Below, one piece after another: positions 1-6,537 of a DNA stretch of 7,295 nt. Source of the stretch: an uncultured Gemmataceae bacterium (GTDB taxonomy: Bacteria > Planctomycetota > Planctomycetia > Gemmatales > Gemmataceae). The position numbers and the translations under genes were made by a program. The first letter of the stretch is position 1; each line of letters opens with the position of its first letter. The stretch covers positions 1 through 7,295 of the forward strand of contig CAKZUU010000028.1 in assembly GCA_937922175.1 (NCBI GenBank). The letters are read 5' to 3'. The notes under the pieces were generated by a model. The model saw only the letters and a list, made by a program, of their open reading frames with translations, was not told where the DNA came from and searched no databases.

Positions 1-1769
1 CCCAAACCACGGTAGAGGAACAGACCGTTCAGGTCGGTAATGAGGACGTCGAGGATGCCATCACGGTCGAAGTCGGTAATCAACACGCCCCCGGTCGCGG
101 GTCGGAAGCTTTTCATCTTCCAATTATCAAACAATGATTCGATCTTGAAGCCGCGCGAAGCTGCCGACTCTCGAAAGAGAAACCTCGGTGCTTGACCGAT
201 CACGACCTGTCGAATTTCCATCGCGTGGATCCAACCGGGTAAAGCAAGTCGCTCGGGGGTCGGTCGGTCGATGACGTATCGAAGATGGGCCACGATCTCT
301 GCGGGAGCACCCGGGGAGGTTTCGCCAAAGAGACGGAGTTGGGCGGTGCCCTCCCATTGTCCTTCGACCTCGCCCCGATTGACAGGGCTGAGTGTCATCA
401 GGGCGAGTTTGGCCTGAGGCGGCGAATCGGGGAACTTCCTCCGCCATTCGAGCAACCGCTCGACGAATCCATCACGGTTCATCGGCAGCGACTCGGCCGT
501 CGTGGCCTCTTGCCGCTCGACTTGCATCCAACCGGTTGCGGCCACTCGACGGGGGGCTTTCAGATCGCCGCCGCGGAAATCAGGAGCCAACAGCGCTGAG
601 AGGGCTGCCGCGTCAGACCGTCTCAGCGCATCGGCAAAAGGGCGGAAGCCATGCTGCACGAGCAGGTTGCCGTGGTGTTCGATCTCCCAGAGGTATTCGC
701 GCTCCGCATCGGCTAGCTCCAGGCGTGGCGATCCCGAAGGGAGCGGCTTTTTTCCATGGACGCGAGATCGGTCGGGAGGGAGTTTGTTCGGGTTGGAATC
801 GTTGCCGGGGGGCGGATTGCCGTTTTGCGGGGTGCCTTGGGGTCTTGGCTCGACGGGATCGGTGGGCTTGTCGTTGGGAGGAGGAACCGGACCTGCCGGC
901 GGCGGGTTGCCGGGCGGGCCACCTGGGCCGAATCGGCCCGGAAATCGCCTCGGATCCTGCGGGTTCACACCCGGAGGCGGCGGCTCCGGAGGAATCTCGC
1001 CGACGTCGGGCACCGGAAGCCCCAACTTGCTCAGCGTCTCCGCGGTCGCCTCTCGAACCTGTTTGTTGCGATCTTTCAAGAATGGGAGTAACACCTCTTG
1101 CAGTGACCGTGCCTCGGGGCCTACCTCGCCGATGGCACGCACGCCGGCTTCTTTGGCCATTGAAGTCGTCGCGTTTTTGAGAAACGCCTCCAGATGGGCC
1201 AAACCCTCGGTACTCCCCGCGGTCGCTCGTCCCAAAGCGAGCGCGGCAAGCTCCTGCACTGTGTGAGCGAAGATGGCACCATTGGTGGCGTTTCTCTCAT
1301 CTTTTAGAGCCTTGATGATGGCGGGAATCGCCGGCTTGGCGTCCATTTTCAACCGGAACAGTGTCATCATCGCATTGGCTCGCACGGGAATTTCCTCGTC
1401 CTCGGTGGCCTGGATCAAAGCGGGAAGCACTTCCTTGGCGTGGGGAATCATTTTCGATAACGCGAGGGCCGCCTCGTTGCGACAATGGGGGTTTTTGTCG
1501 CTGGTCAAGATGGCCCCCAGTCGAGGCACGGCTCGGGCGGCCTTTTCAGGGCCGATCGTGGCCAACGCCTGCATTGCTTTGACGCGCTCGTCCGCATCGG
1601 CATGATCCAGCTGGGCCAACCAATAGCTTGTCGGCCGACCGTCATGCACCCCTCCCCGAATCAACAATTCGGGAAGGTAGAGAGGACTGCCCGGCAACGC
1701 CAGCCCCAGACCCAAGCCCACCAGAATCACCGCAACGAGGGGCACGATCAACCGGAATTTGTTCTTCAT
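1..1769 (-). CDS. HEAT-repeat / FG-GAP (VCBS) multidomain exported protein, partial (C-terminus beyond window)
   Basis: One open frame of 589 complete codons runs from ATG 1769-1767 to the window edge without a stop; I read it through codon by codon. Residues about 6-26 are a hydrophobic signal or anchor after MKNKFR. Residues about 50-250 are helical repeats rich in Ala and Leu with recurring 'AxxALxxIGP' type turns, matching HEAT/PBS-lyase-like repeats. Residues 252-349 are a proline-rich linker. Residues about 350-545 form an unassigned domain (motif YLWEIEHHG near 359, then FADALRRSD), possibly NTF2-like. From about 561 an FG-GAP/VCBS repeat starts, with the calcium-loop pattern D566-x-D568-x-D570-G-x-x-D574. 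In planctomycetes such repeats often continue into CRTAC1-like (ASPIC/UnbV) proteins, but that part is missing here. The start lacks a close Shine-Dalgarno. An in-frame TTG at 1790-1788, four bases after AGGA, would add seven residues. The protein is probably envelope or extracellular, with scaffolding or adhesion a guess. Confidence 0.88.
   Translation of the reverse strand, partial: MKNKFRLIVPLVAVILVGLGLGLALPGSPLYLPELLIRGGVHDGRPTSYWLAQLDHADADERVKAMQALATIGPEKAARAVPRLGAILTSDKNPHCRNEAALALSKMIPHAKEVLPALIQATEDEEIPVRANAMMTLFRLKMDAKPAIPAIIKALKDERNATNGAIFAHTVQELAALALGRATAGSTEGLAHLEAFLKNATTSMAKEAGVRAIGEVGPEARSLQEVLLPFLKDRNKQVREATAETLSKLGLPVPDVGEIPPEPPPPGVNPQDPRRFPGRFGPGGPPGNPPPAGPVPPPNDKPTDPVEPRPQGTPQNGNPPPGNDSNPNKLPPDRSRVHGKKPLPSGSPRLELADAEREYLWEIEHHGNLLVQHGFRPFADALRRSDAAALSALLAPDFRGGDLKAPRRVAATGWMQVERQEATTAESLPMNRDGFVERLLEWRRKFPDSPPQAKLALMTLSPVNRGEVEGQWEGTAQLRLFGETSPGAPAEIVAHLRYVIDRPTPERLALPGWIHAMEIRQVVIGQAPRFLFRESAASRGFKIESLFDNWKMKSFRPATGGVLITDFDRDGILDVLITDLNGLFLYRGL
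726..1016 (-). other. proline-rich low-complexity linker inside the HEAT/FG-GAP gene
   Basis: The codons for residues 252-349 encode about 35 prolines in 98 residues, mixed with Gly, Asn, Asp and Arg (for example EPPPPG, GNPPPAGPVPPP). It separates the HEAT-repeat part from the unassigned domain and is probably an extended, flexible spacer. The matching CCG/CCC-rich DNA is what opens long stop-free frames on the other strand here; those are not genes. Confidence 0.8.
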
Positions 1770-1839
1770 AGCGGTGTTACCGACGCACAAGAGATCCTGG
1801 AATGACTCGATGAATCTGAACCGATTGTATCGCCGAGGA
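1770..1839 (-). other. 70-base spacer between the two minus-strand genes
   Basis: This is the gap between the TGA of the membrane TPR gene (1842-1840) and the ATG at 1769. I see no terminator-like hairpin beyond a 4-bp stem and no clear promoter, which favours cotranscription of the two genes. The only Shine-Dalgarno-like string is AGGA about 23 bases upstream of the ATG, closer to an in-frame TTG. Confidence 0.5.
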
Positions 1840-4800
1840 TCAGCGTGTCGAACGAAAAGTTGTCCGGTCTTGAGGCGCGTCGCCTTGCAGCCACGACTCG
1901 ATCGTCCGCGCCATGGGCAAGGCTCGGAAGTCACCGACGGCGGAGCTGCTTGTCGCCGAGGAGGTGCCAACGCTCCAGGTAAGAGCCTTTCCCACGGCGG
2001 ATCGAGCCTGCCTGGTTTGTCCTCCTTCCAGCGCGAGCAAAGCGCCCAAAACGTAGGCATCCGACCTTTGCCGACCCCGAACGAGCACGGCAAGAGCGCG
2101 ATCCAACAAATCGACTTGTTGCTGGGCAGCGATCAAGGCGGTCGGCGTCGACTTGCCGACGGGCACGCCCTCGGCAATTGCCCGAGTGACCAACAAGCAG
2201 ATGATGGCTCGCTCGGCCTCAAAGGATGTTTCGTCCCCACCACCCGGATGCGCCAGCCGCCGACTCTCCTCCCAAGCCGCATCGTAATCGCCCAGAGCGG
2301 CCCAAGCCTGGGTGCGAGTCCAAAAGTAGGTCGAGGTCCCCAGCACCGCTTGCTGATCAGGTTCCATCGCGTCGACAACCTCTCTCGCTCGGCCCATGCC
2401 TAGAAGCAGACGCAGTTCCAATCGGAGACCTTGAGTGCCAAATGCCGACACATCCGATTCGAGTAAGGTGCGCAAAGCCTCGTCCGCCAATCCCCGTCGG
2501 GCCGCTAATTCGGCTCGATCCCCCACACGTTTGCCCGACGCCTCCTTCAACCATTCGTCGCGTTGGGCCTGGACCCGCTCCTCCAGTTGTGCCAATTCAC
2601 GAGCGGCCTGATCCAACGTGGCGCGATACGCGGCCCAATCGACCCCCACAGGTGGGGGACTTCGACGGATCAACGACAGGTAGCGTCGCCGGTGCTCGAC
2701 GGCCAAATCGAGATACCCCATCTCGGAGTACAACGCGCCCAAATGGAAATGGGCTTGCACCAAGTACGGCTCCAGGAGGACAGCTTTGTTGAGTGCAGCG
2801 CTCGCCTGTGCTCGGCGTAAATCGCCCAACTCGGGGAATCGCTGCCGCCAAGCTCTCTCTTGGGTGCTGTGCATCAGCCGAAGATACGATTCCCCCAGGA
2901 TGAGGTAGCTGCGGGAATCGTCGGGATGACTGGCCAAGGCCCGCCGGGCAGACCGGATCGCCAGGTACAACAGAGCGCTGGGCGTGTCATCGCGTTGCTG
3001 CGTGAACGCCTGCTGCCATCCCAGGATTTGTCGGACGAACGGGTCCACACGCCCGCTGTCCCCCTCGGGCAGAGGAGGCTCGACCAGCTGCCAGCGGAGA
3101 GTCAACTCCGCGAGGGCCAACGGCCCGAGGTTTCCCGACCAGCCCGCTCCGGCACCGATCAGCGCTGCCAACTCACTCGTTTCCCACGCCGTCAAATGCC
3201 GCACGGGCGCCTGCTTGCGATACGCCTCCGCCAGCAACAGGTACATCACTGCTGAATCGCGGTCGGTGTTCCGGGTCGAAGCGGGGACCGTGAACCACCG
3301 GCGCCAGCGTTGGAGCCACGTCCGTGCTTCGTCCCAACTTCCGGGAGGCACGGGAGCCGCCCGTACAAACGCTTCTTCGTCCATATTCCAGGTAGTGCCT
3401 GTCCAGCGTGGCGCCTCGGGGGACATAAGATCGCGCCAACCAAAGATGGCCCCATCGCCGACCACTCCCAGCAACACCCATCTTCGCGGATCTGTCACTA
3501 ACCGCTCCAGAATCTGCAAGAGTCGGGAGCGATCCGTCCCGGAAACGACGACATAATTCGCTTGGAGGGCACGCATCGTTTCGTCAATCTGTTCCAGACT
3601 GGTGTTTGCCTCGGTGAGCTGCTCCGCAACGCGACGATCACCGATGGCAGCGACTTTGGGGCAGAACCAGCGAACCGCGGCCAATGTTTCGTTGTGTAAG
3701 TGCCATCCGCGAGCTTGGGGGTGGAGTCGGCCGGAAGCCTGCCACTCGGCCAACAACGCCGCCGTTCGCTCCGCCGATTCCGGAAGATCCAAAGTCCAGC
3801 GTCGTGGCTCAAACGGCGGCCCCTGCAACCAGCCGGGCCACGCACAGGCGATCAAACCGACCATCCAACAACAGGCGACTCCCTGCAACGGCCTGAAGTC
3901 TCGGCGGCTCCAGTCCGGCATCCGCCGTCTCGCCTCTTCGACCACTTGCCGACCCAAGACGGCCCCACTCCAAACGGCCCACCAGGGGATGAAACTGACA
4001 TCCCAGGCACTCAGCGCCGTGAGGCCAAACCACGGCAACCAACGTCGCCAGGCGTGGTCATCTCGCAACGCTCCCGAGAGGAGCAAACCCAACCCGAGCA
4101 GAAAAACCACATGATACGACCAGCCCGCGGGGTAACCGCCCGATCCCTTGAAAAAGGAACTCTGGAACGGTGACAACACATCGCGCCCCTCTCCCAATCC
4201 CGAAAACGTCTCCCACATTTCGCGGAGCGATGCCGTTTGCCAGACCACGGGATTCAACCAGCAAACGACCGCCAGCACTGCCAGCAACGCCCCCCGACGA
4301 ACCCACCTTCCTCGAGGCCGCCCCGCGGCAGGGAGATCTTGAGTTGGAACTTGCCGACGATCGATCAATTCGCCGGTCCAGGCCAACGCCACCACGACCC
4401 AGCCCAAGACAACTCGGACGTCCACCTGGGCCCAAATGAAAAACAGGACGATCCAGAGCCCCTCCTGGAATCGTGACGGCTCGGTTTGGTCTTCACGATT
4501 CAAGAGGCGATATACCCAGACCAGGGAGAGACAGGAAAGAAAAACGGGCTGGAGCGGCACCCGTTGGCCCAATGCCACCATGCAAGCCGCCACCACCAAG
4601 GCCGGCAACCAAAGTCCCCCCTGGAGGCGAACCAGCTGAAAGATCGAGATTCCGGTCAGACCGACGACCAACGCCTTCATGCCGACCAAGACCGCCCCAC
4701 CACCTCGCTGGTGCAGCAGATAAACCAGGGTGTTGAACAACCACGTCTCCCGGATCGCCGCGGGATACGCCGACATGTTCCAATCGCCCGACGTGAGATC

Positions 4801-4995
4801 TCGACCCGCCGCCAAGCGATACCAGAGATCGCTATGACGGACGGGGTAAGAGACGAGAAGCACGGCCAGCGTGAAAACCAGGAGGGAGACAATGAGGACG
4901 CCGATTACCGAAGCCGGTTGAGCTTCCCCGTGATGGGATCGAAACTGACGTTTGTCCGGTGGGCCAGGGATTGGTGGTAATGGTATCTGCGACAT
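1840..4995 (-). CDS. large polytopic membrane protein with C-terminal TPR-like region
   Basis: This encodes 1051 residues. After a Pro-rich cytosolic-looking start, hydrophobic segments lie near 30-50, 103-120, 127-144, 147-165, 180-207, 233-250, 293-311, 319-343 and 370-388, about nine membrane spans. Short conserved-looking pieces (SDLWYRLAAGR at 55, WLFNTLVYLL at 85, GGAVLVGMKALV at 99, LNPVVW at 247) recall multi-span planctomycete proteins that vaguely resemble GT-C glycosyltransferases or O-antigen polymerases. I see no catalytic motif, so this is resemblance only. Residues about 400-525 form a soluble domain. Residues about 677-771, 825-915 and 960-1005 look like tetratricopeptide helices (SYLILGESYLRL, AHFHLGALYSEMGYLDLA), with a possible coiled coil at 795-818. 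The start is fixed by an in-frame TGA at 5004-5002 and a GAGGAG two bases before the ATG. It is the first gene of the leftward pair. Function unknown; it is possibly an envelope assembly or export factor. Confidence 0.9.
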   Translation of the reverse strand: MSQIPLPPIPGPPDKRQFRSHHGEAQPASVIGVLIVSLLVFTLAVLLVSYPVRHSDLWYRLAAGRDLTSGDWNMSAYPAAIRETWLFNTLVYLLHQRGGGAVLVGMKALVVGLTGISIFQLVRLQGGLWLPALVVAACMVALGQRVPLQPVFLSCLSLVWVYRLLNREDQTEPSRFQEGLWIVLFFIWAQVDVRVVLGWVVVALAWTGELIDRRQVPTQDLPAAGRPRGRWVRRGALLAVLAVVCWLNPVVWQTASLREMWETFSGLGEGRDVLSPFQSSFFKGSGGYPAGWSYHVVFLLGLGLLLSGALRDDHAWRRWLPWFGLTALSAWDVSFIPWWAVWSGAVLGRQVVEEARRRMPDWSRRDFRPLQGVACCWMVGLIACAWPGWLQGPPFEPRRWTLDLPESAERTAALLAEWQASGRLHPQARGWHLHNETLAAVRWFCPKVAAIGDRRVAEQLTEANTSLEQIDETMRALQANYVVVSGTDRSRLLQILERLVTDPRRWVLLGVVGDGAIFGWRDLMSPEAPRWTGTTWNMDEEAFVRAAPVPPGSWDEARTWLQRWRRWFTVPASTRNTDRDSAVMYLLLAEAYRKQAPVRHLTAWETSELAALIGAGAGWSGNLGPLALAELTLRWQLVEPPLPEGDSGRVDPFVRQILGWQQAFTQQRDDTPSALLYLAIRSARRALASHPDDSRSYLILGESYLRLMHSTQERAWRQRFPELGDLRRAQASAALNKAVLLEPYLVQAHFHLGALYSEMGYLDLAVEHRRRYLSLIRRSPPPVGVDWAAYRATLDQAARELAQLEERVQAQRDEWLKEASGKRVGDRAELAARRGLADEALRTLLESDVSAFGTQGLRLELRLLLGMGRAREVVDAMEPDQQAVLGTSTYFWTRTQAWAALGDYDAAWEESRRLAHPGGGDETSFEAERAIICLLVTRAIAEGVPVGKSTPTALIAAQQQVDLLDRALAVLVRGRQRSDAYVLGALLALEGGQTRQARSAVGKALTWSVGTSSATSSSAVGDFRALPMARTIESWLQGDAPQDRTTFRSTR

Positions 4996-4997
4996 GA

Positions 4998-5003
4998 CTC
5001 CTC
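4998..5003 (-). promoter_or_regulatory. ribosome binding site of the membrane TPR gene
   Basis: On the minus strand GAGGAG lies two bases before ATG 4995-4993. The spacing is unusually short, but the in-frame TGA at 5004-5002 excludes an upstream start and the next in-frame Met is residue 74, after the first membrane span. Confidence 0.55.
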
Positions 5004-5095
5004 AATGGAATAAGTCACCGTTTGGACTTGCCGTTCTCCAACGTACAACCTTGTGCCAGCAAAACGGCCAACCGCAATGGCATGCATCGGCCGAC

Positions 5096-5128
5096 AAACG
5101 AGGCGGACCGACCGAGCAAGCCTCGTTT
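5096..5128. repeat. perfect 9-bp inverted repeat in the divergent intergenic region
   Basis: AAACGAGGC (5096-5104) and GCCTCGTTT (5120-5128) are exact reverse complements around a 15-base spacer. It sits about 100 bases from the leftward start codon and about 78 bases upstream of the rightward -35 box. It could be an operator for a dimeric regulator acting on both directions, or a hairpin in the leftward transcript leader. There is no T-run to support a terminator beyond the TTT of the arm. Confidence 0.55.
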
Positions 5129-5205
5129 ACGGCTGCGGGTTGTTGGTAGTTTTATGGTAGCGACCTGTCGATAAGTGCGAGCGGTTGGTACCTTAGGAGA
5201 ATCGC

Positions 5206-5233
5206 TTGACAGTCGGGGCGGATCGAGTATAGT
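5206..5233 (+). promoter_or_regulatory. sigma70-type promoter for the DUF1559 gene
   Basis: TTGACA (5206-5211) is a perfect -35 box. TATAGT (5228-5233) is a five-of-six -10 box at a 16-base spacing. Transcription would start near 5240, giving a leader of about 105 bases before the ATG at 5346. This is the only near-consensus promoter I see in the window, suggesting strong constitutive expression. Confidence 0.75.
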
Positions 5234-5333
5234 CGGGAAATAGCGAAGATAGGCTGAATTGGGCGTGAAACCCCAGTGATAGCGATCTCCGCGAATTTGG
5301 TTTCGTTGTTTTAATCGAGTCGTCAATCTCTTC

Positions 5334-5340
5334 AGGAGGT
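5334..5340 (+). promoter_or_regulatory. ribosome binding site of the DUF1559 gene
   Basis: AGGAGGT lies five bases before ATG 5346-5348, a full match to the anti-Shine-Dalgarno sequence. It fixes the start, which also places the prepilin motif near the N-terminus as the family requires. Confidence 0.9.
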
Positions 5341-5345
5341 GTTGC

Positions 5346-6377
5346 ATGCCGTTCTTTCGTTCGCGGCTCCCCGGCGGACGAGCCTTCACGTTGATCGAGC
5401 TGTTGGTCGTGATCGCGATCATCGCCATCCTTATCGGGTTATTGCTTCCCGCGGTGCAAAAGATTCGCGAAGCCGCCGCACGAATGCAAAGCGCCAACAA
5501 TCTGAAGCAAATCGGCTTGGCGCTGCACAACTGTCACGACACGCACGGCAAACTGCCAACCGCGCGTGGCTGCTTTCCGCAAGATGCGATGGATTGGCGC
5601 TGGGGTGCGGATGTCATCCCTTCCAAGATGGGTACCTTGCACTACCATTTACTGCCGTTTATTGAGCAAGACGCAGTATACCGTGATCCGATCGTCAGCC
5701 CCAACGATGGCCCCGGCGGCGACGGCTCGAACTCCTGGCGGTCGGACAAGGTGATCAAGATTTATTACGCCCCATTGGATCCGAGCGCTCCGACGATGAA
5801 GACCTGGGGCAATCGGGGGGCGACCAGCTACTCTGCGAACTGGCATGCCTTCGGTGGTGGCTGGGACGAGGATTGGCAGATCGGCGGCAAGGCACGCATT
5901 CCCGCCAGCTTCTCCGATGGTACATCCAACACGATCGGCTTCTTCGAGCGTTACTCGGTGTGCGGCGACGGGACGGGCTGGGCTGGCTATCGGTACGTTG
6001 AACGAATTTGGGCCGAGGATGGCTGCTGCTTGCCTGGACCTCTCAGCGAGTTCTATCAAGGGCAGGATAGCATGTTCTCGCCGGCGTTCTGGATCCAGCT
6101 GCGCGACGGTCCGGCGGGTTCGAACCCCGACCCCCGAACGGTGCCGGACTACCCCATCGATCCCGTGACGGGGAACTCGCGGTTCATGACTCCCATACAG
6201 GTTCAACCGCCGATTCGCGTTTGCAACCCACGCCGACTCCATGCTTTCACCGCCTCCGGTATGCAAGTGGTGATGATGGATGGCAGCGTGAAGAATGTCT
6301 CCACCGGTATCGATCTGAACGTTCTTGCTCGCGCCATTGTTCCCAACGATGGCTTCCCCATCGGTAACGATTGGTAA
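5346..6377 (+). CDS. DUF1559 (SBP_bac_10) family protein with prepilin-type N-terminus
   Basis: This encodes 343 residues, usual length for the family. Residues 15-36 (FTLIELLVVIAIIAIL onward) form the class III signal and hydrophobic helix of type IV pilin-like proteins, with Glu at +5 (E19). Prepilin peptidase would cut between A14 and F15, so the -1 residue is Ala, not Gly. A family-typical NNLKQIGLALHN follows at 51-62, then FSDGTSNT at 189-196, and a C-terminal DGSV motif at 312-315 after H299. The H-to-DG gap is 12 residues against nine in the usual H-X9-DG pattern. DUF1559 proteins are massively duplicated in planctomycetes; their role is unknown, with pseudopilin-like surface or periplasmic assembly a common inference. 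Expression is probably high, from the promoter at 5206 and a full Shine-Dalgarno. A hairpin follows, then a lipoprotein gene in the same direction, a frequent neighbour. Confidence 0.95.
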   Translation: MPFFRSRLPGGRAFTLIELLVVIAIIAILIGLLLPAVQKIREAAARMQSANNLKQIGLALHNCHDTHGKLPTARGCFPQDAMDWRWGADVIPSKMGTLHYHLLPFIEQDAVYRDPIVSPNDGPGGDGSNSWRSDKVIKIYYAPLDPSAPTMKTWGNRGATSYSANWHAFGGGWDEDWQIGGKARIPASFSDGTSNTIGFFERYSVCGDGTGWAGYRYVERIWAEDGCCLPGPLSEFYQGQDSMFSPAFWIQLRDGPAGSNPDPRTVPDYPIDPVTGNSRFMTPIQVQPPIRVCNPRRLHAFTASGMQVVMMDGSVKNVSTGIDLNVLARAIVPNDGFPIGNDW

Positions 6378-6413
6378 GACTGATCCGCGGGACCATGTTA
6401 GTAAAACCTCCCT

Positions 6414-6450
6414 GATGGCTGCGCTCGGTTAGACCCGTCGCGCAGCCATC
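6414..6450 (+). terminator. hairpin after the DUF1559 gene, likely terminator
   Basis: GATGGCTGCGC (6414-6424) pairs perfectly with GCGCAGCCATC (6440-6450): 11 bp around a 15-base loop, 36 bases after the stop codon. No T-run follows, so it may be a weak or partial terminator, or an mRNA-end stabiliser that raises DUF1559 levels relative to the downstream lipoprotein. Confidence 0.55.
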
Positions 6451-6524
6451 CCGTCTCTGAGAATGAACGTTCTGTCATTCGCGAACGGCAATTGATTTCT
6501 TTGACCTCCACCGAAGTGTCAGTT

Positions 6525-6530
6525 GAAGGA
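6525..6530 (+). promoter_or_regulatory. ribosome binding site deciding the lipoprotein start
   Basis: GAAGGA lies seven bases before ATG 6538-6540. The frame stays open upstream to a TTG at 6523, but that codon would sit immediately in front of this site with no ribosome site of its own. The ATG also gives a standard lipoprotein signal length. Confidence 0.7.
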
Positions 6531-6537
6531 TGAATCC

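Larger units (their letters stand above)
4996..5345. other. divergent intergenic region between the minus-strand operon and the DUF1559 gene
   Basis: These 350 bases hold no convincing gene: open frames crossing them overlap known genes and lack ribosome sites. Visible contents are the ribosome site of the leftward gene, a 9-bp inverted repeat at 5096-5128, a strong rightward promoter at 5206-5233, and a leader with a strong ribosome site at 5334-5340. I could not find a convincing leftward promoter. Confidence 0.75.

Noticed and set aside
255..269. Short GGTC-type tandem (cggtcggtcg) near 260, also echoed near 7130
   Set aside because: It is two to three units of a four-base pattern inside or near coding sequence, with nothing to suggest a functional repeat.
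392..1266. Long plus-strand open frames (262 and 254 codons) at 392-1180 and 502-1266
   Set aside because: They lie antisense to the continuous minus-strand HEAT/FG-GAP frame, largely over the proline-rich linker whose GC-rich codons suppress stops; their translations show Gly/Arg/Ser-rich low complexity and no recognisable domain.
1759..2403. Plus-strand open frame of 214 codons antisense to the membrane TPR gene
   Set aside because: It overlaps the well-supported 1051-residue frame, has no ribosome site and its translation has no family signature.
5044..5058. Sigma54-like string on the minus strand (TGGCACAAGGTTGTA) upstream of the membrane TPR gene
   Set aside because: The TGGCAC half is good, but the TTG element is one base too close and the conserved GC of the -12 box is absent; sigma54 spacing is strict.
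5240..5285. Direct repeat ATAGCGA at 5240-5246 and 5279-5285 in the DUF1559 leader
   Set aside because: A seven-base repeat 39 bases apart is easily expected by chance, and no further copies or symmetry are seen.
5015..5530. Minus-strand open frame of 171 codons covering the intergenic region and the start of the DUF1559 gene
   Set aside because: It is antisense to the strong promoter, ribosome site and prepilin motif of the DUF1559 gene, with no ribosome site or domain of its own.
6465..6472. Palindrome GAACGTTC within a GAATGA/TCATTC dyad upstream of the lipoprotein gene, LexA-box-like
   Set aside because: It lacks the four-base spacer between GAAC and GTTC of the CGAAC-N4-GTTCG type LexA site, and there is no adjacent promoter.
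6523..6537. TTG at 6523 as an earlier start of the lipoprotein
   Set aside because: It lies directly before the GAAGGA ribosome site and would add five residues (MKDES) to a signal that already fits well from ATG 6538.
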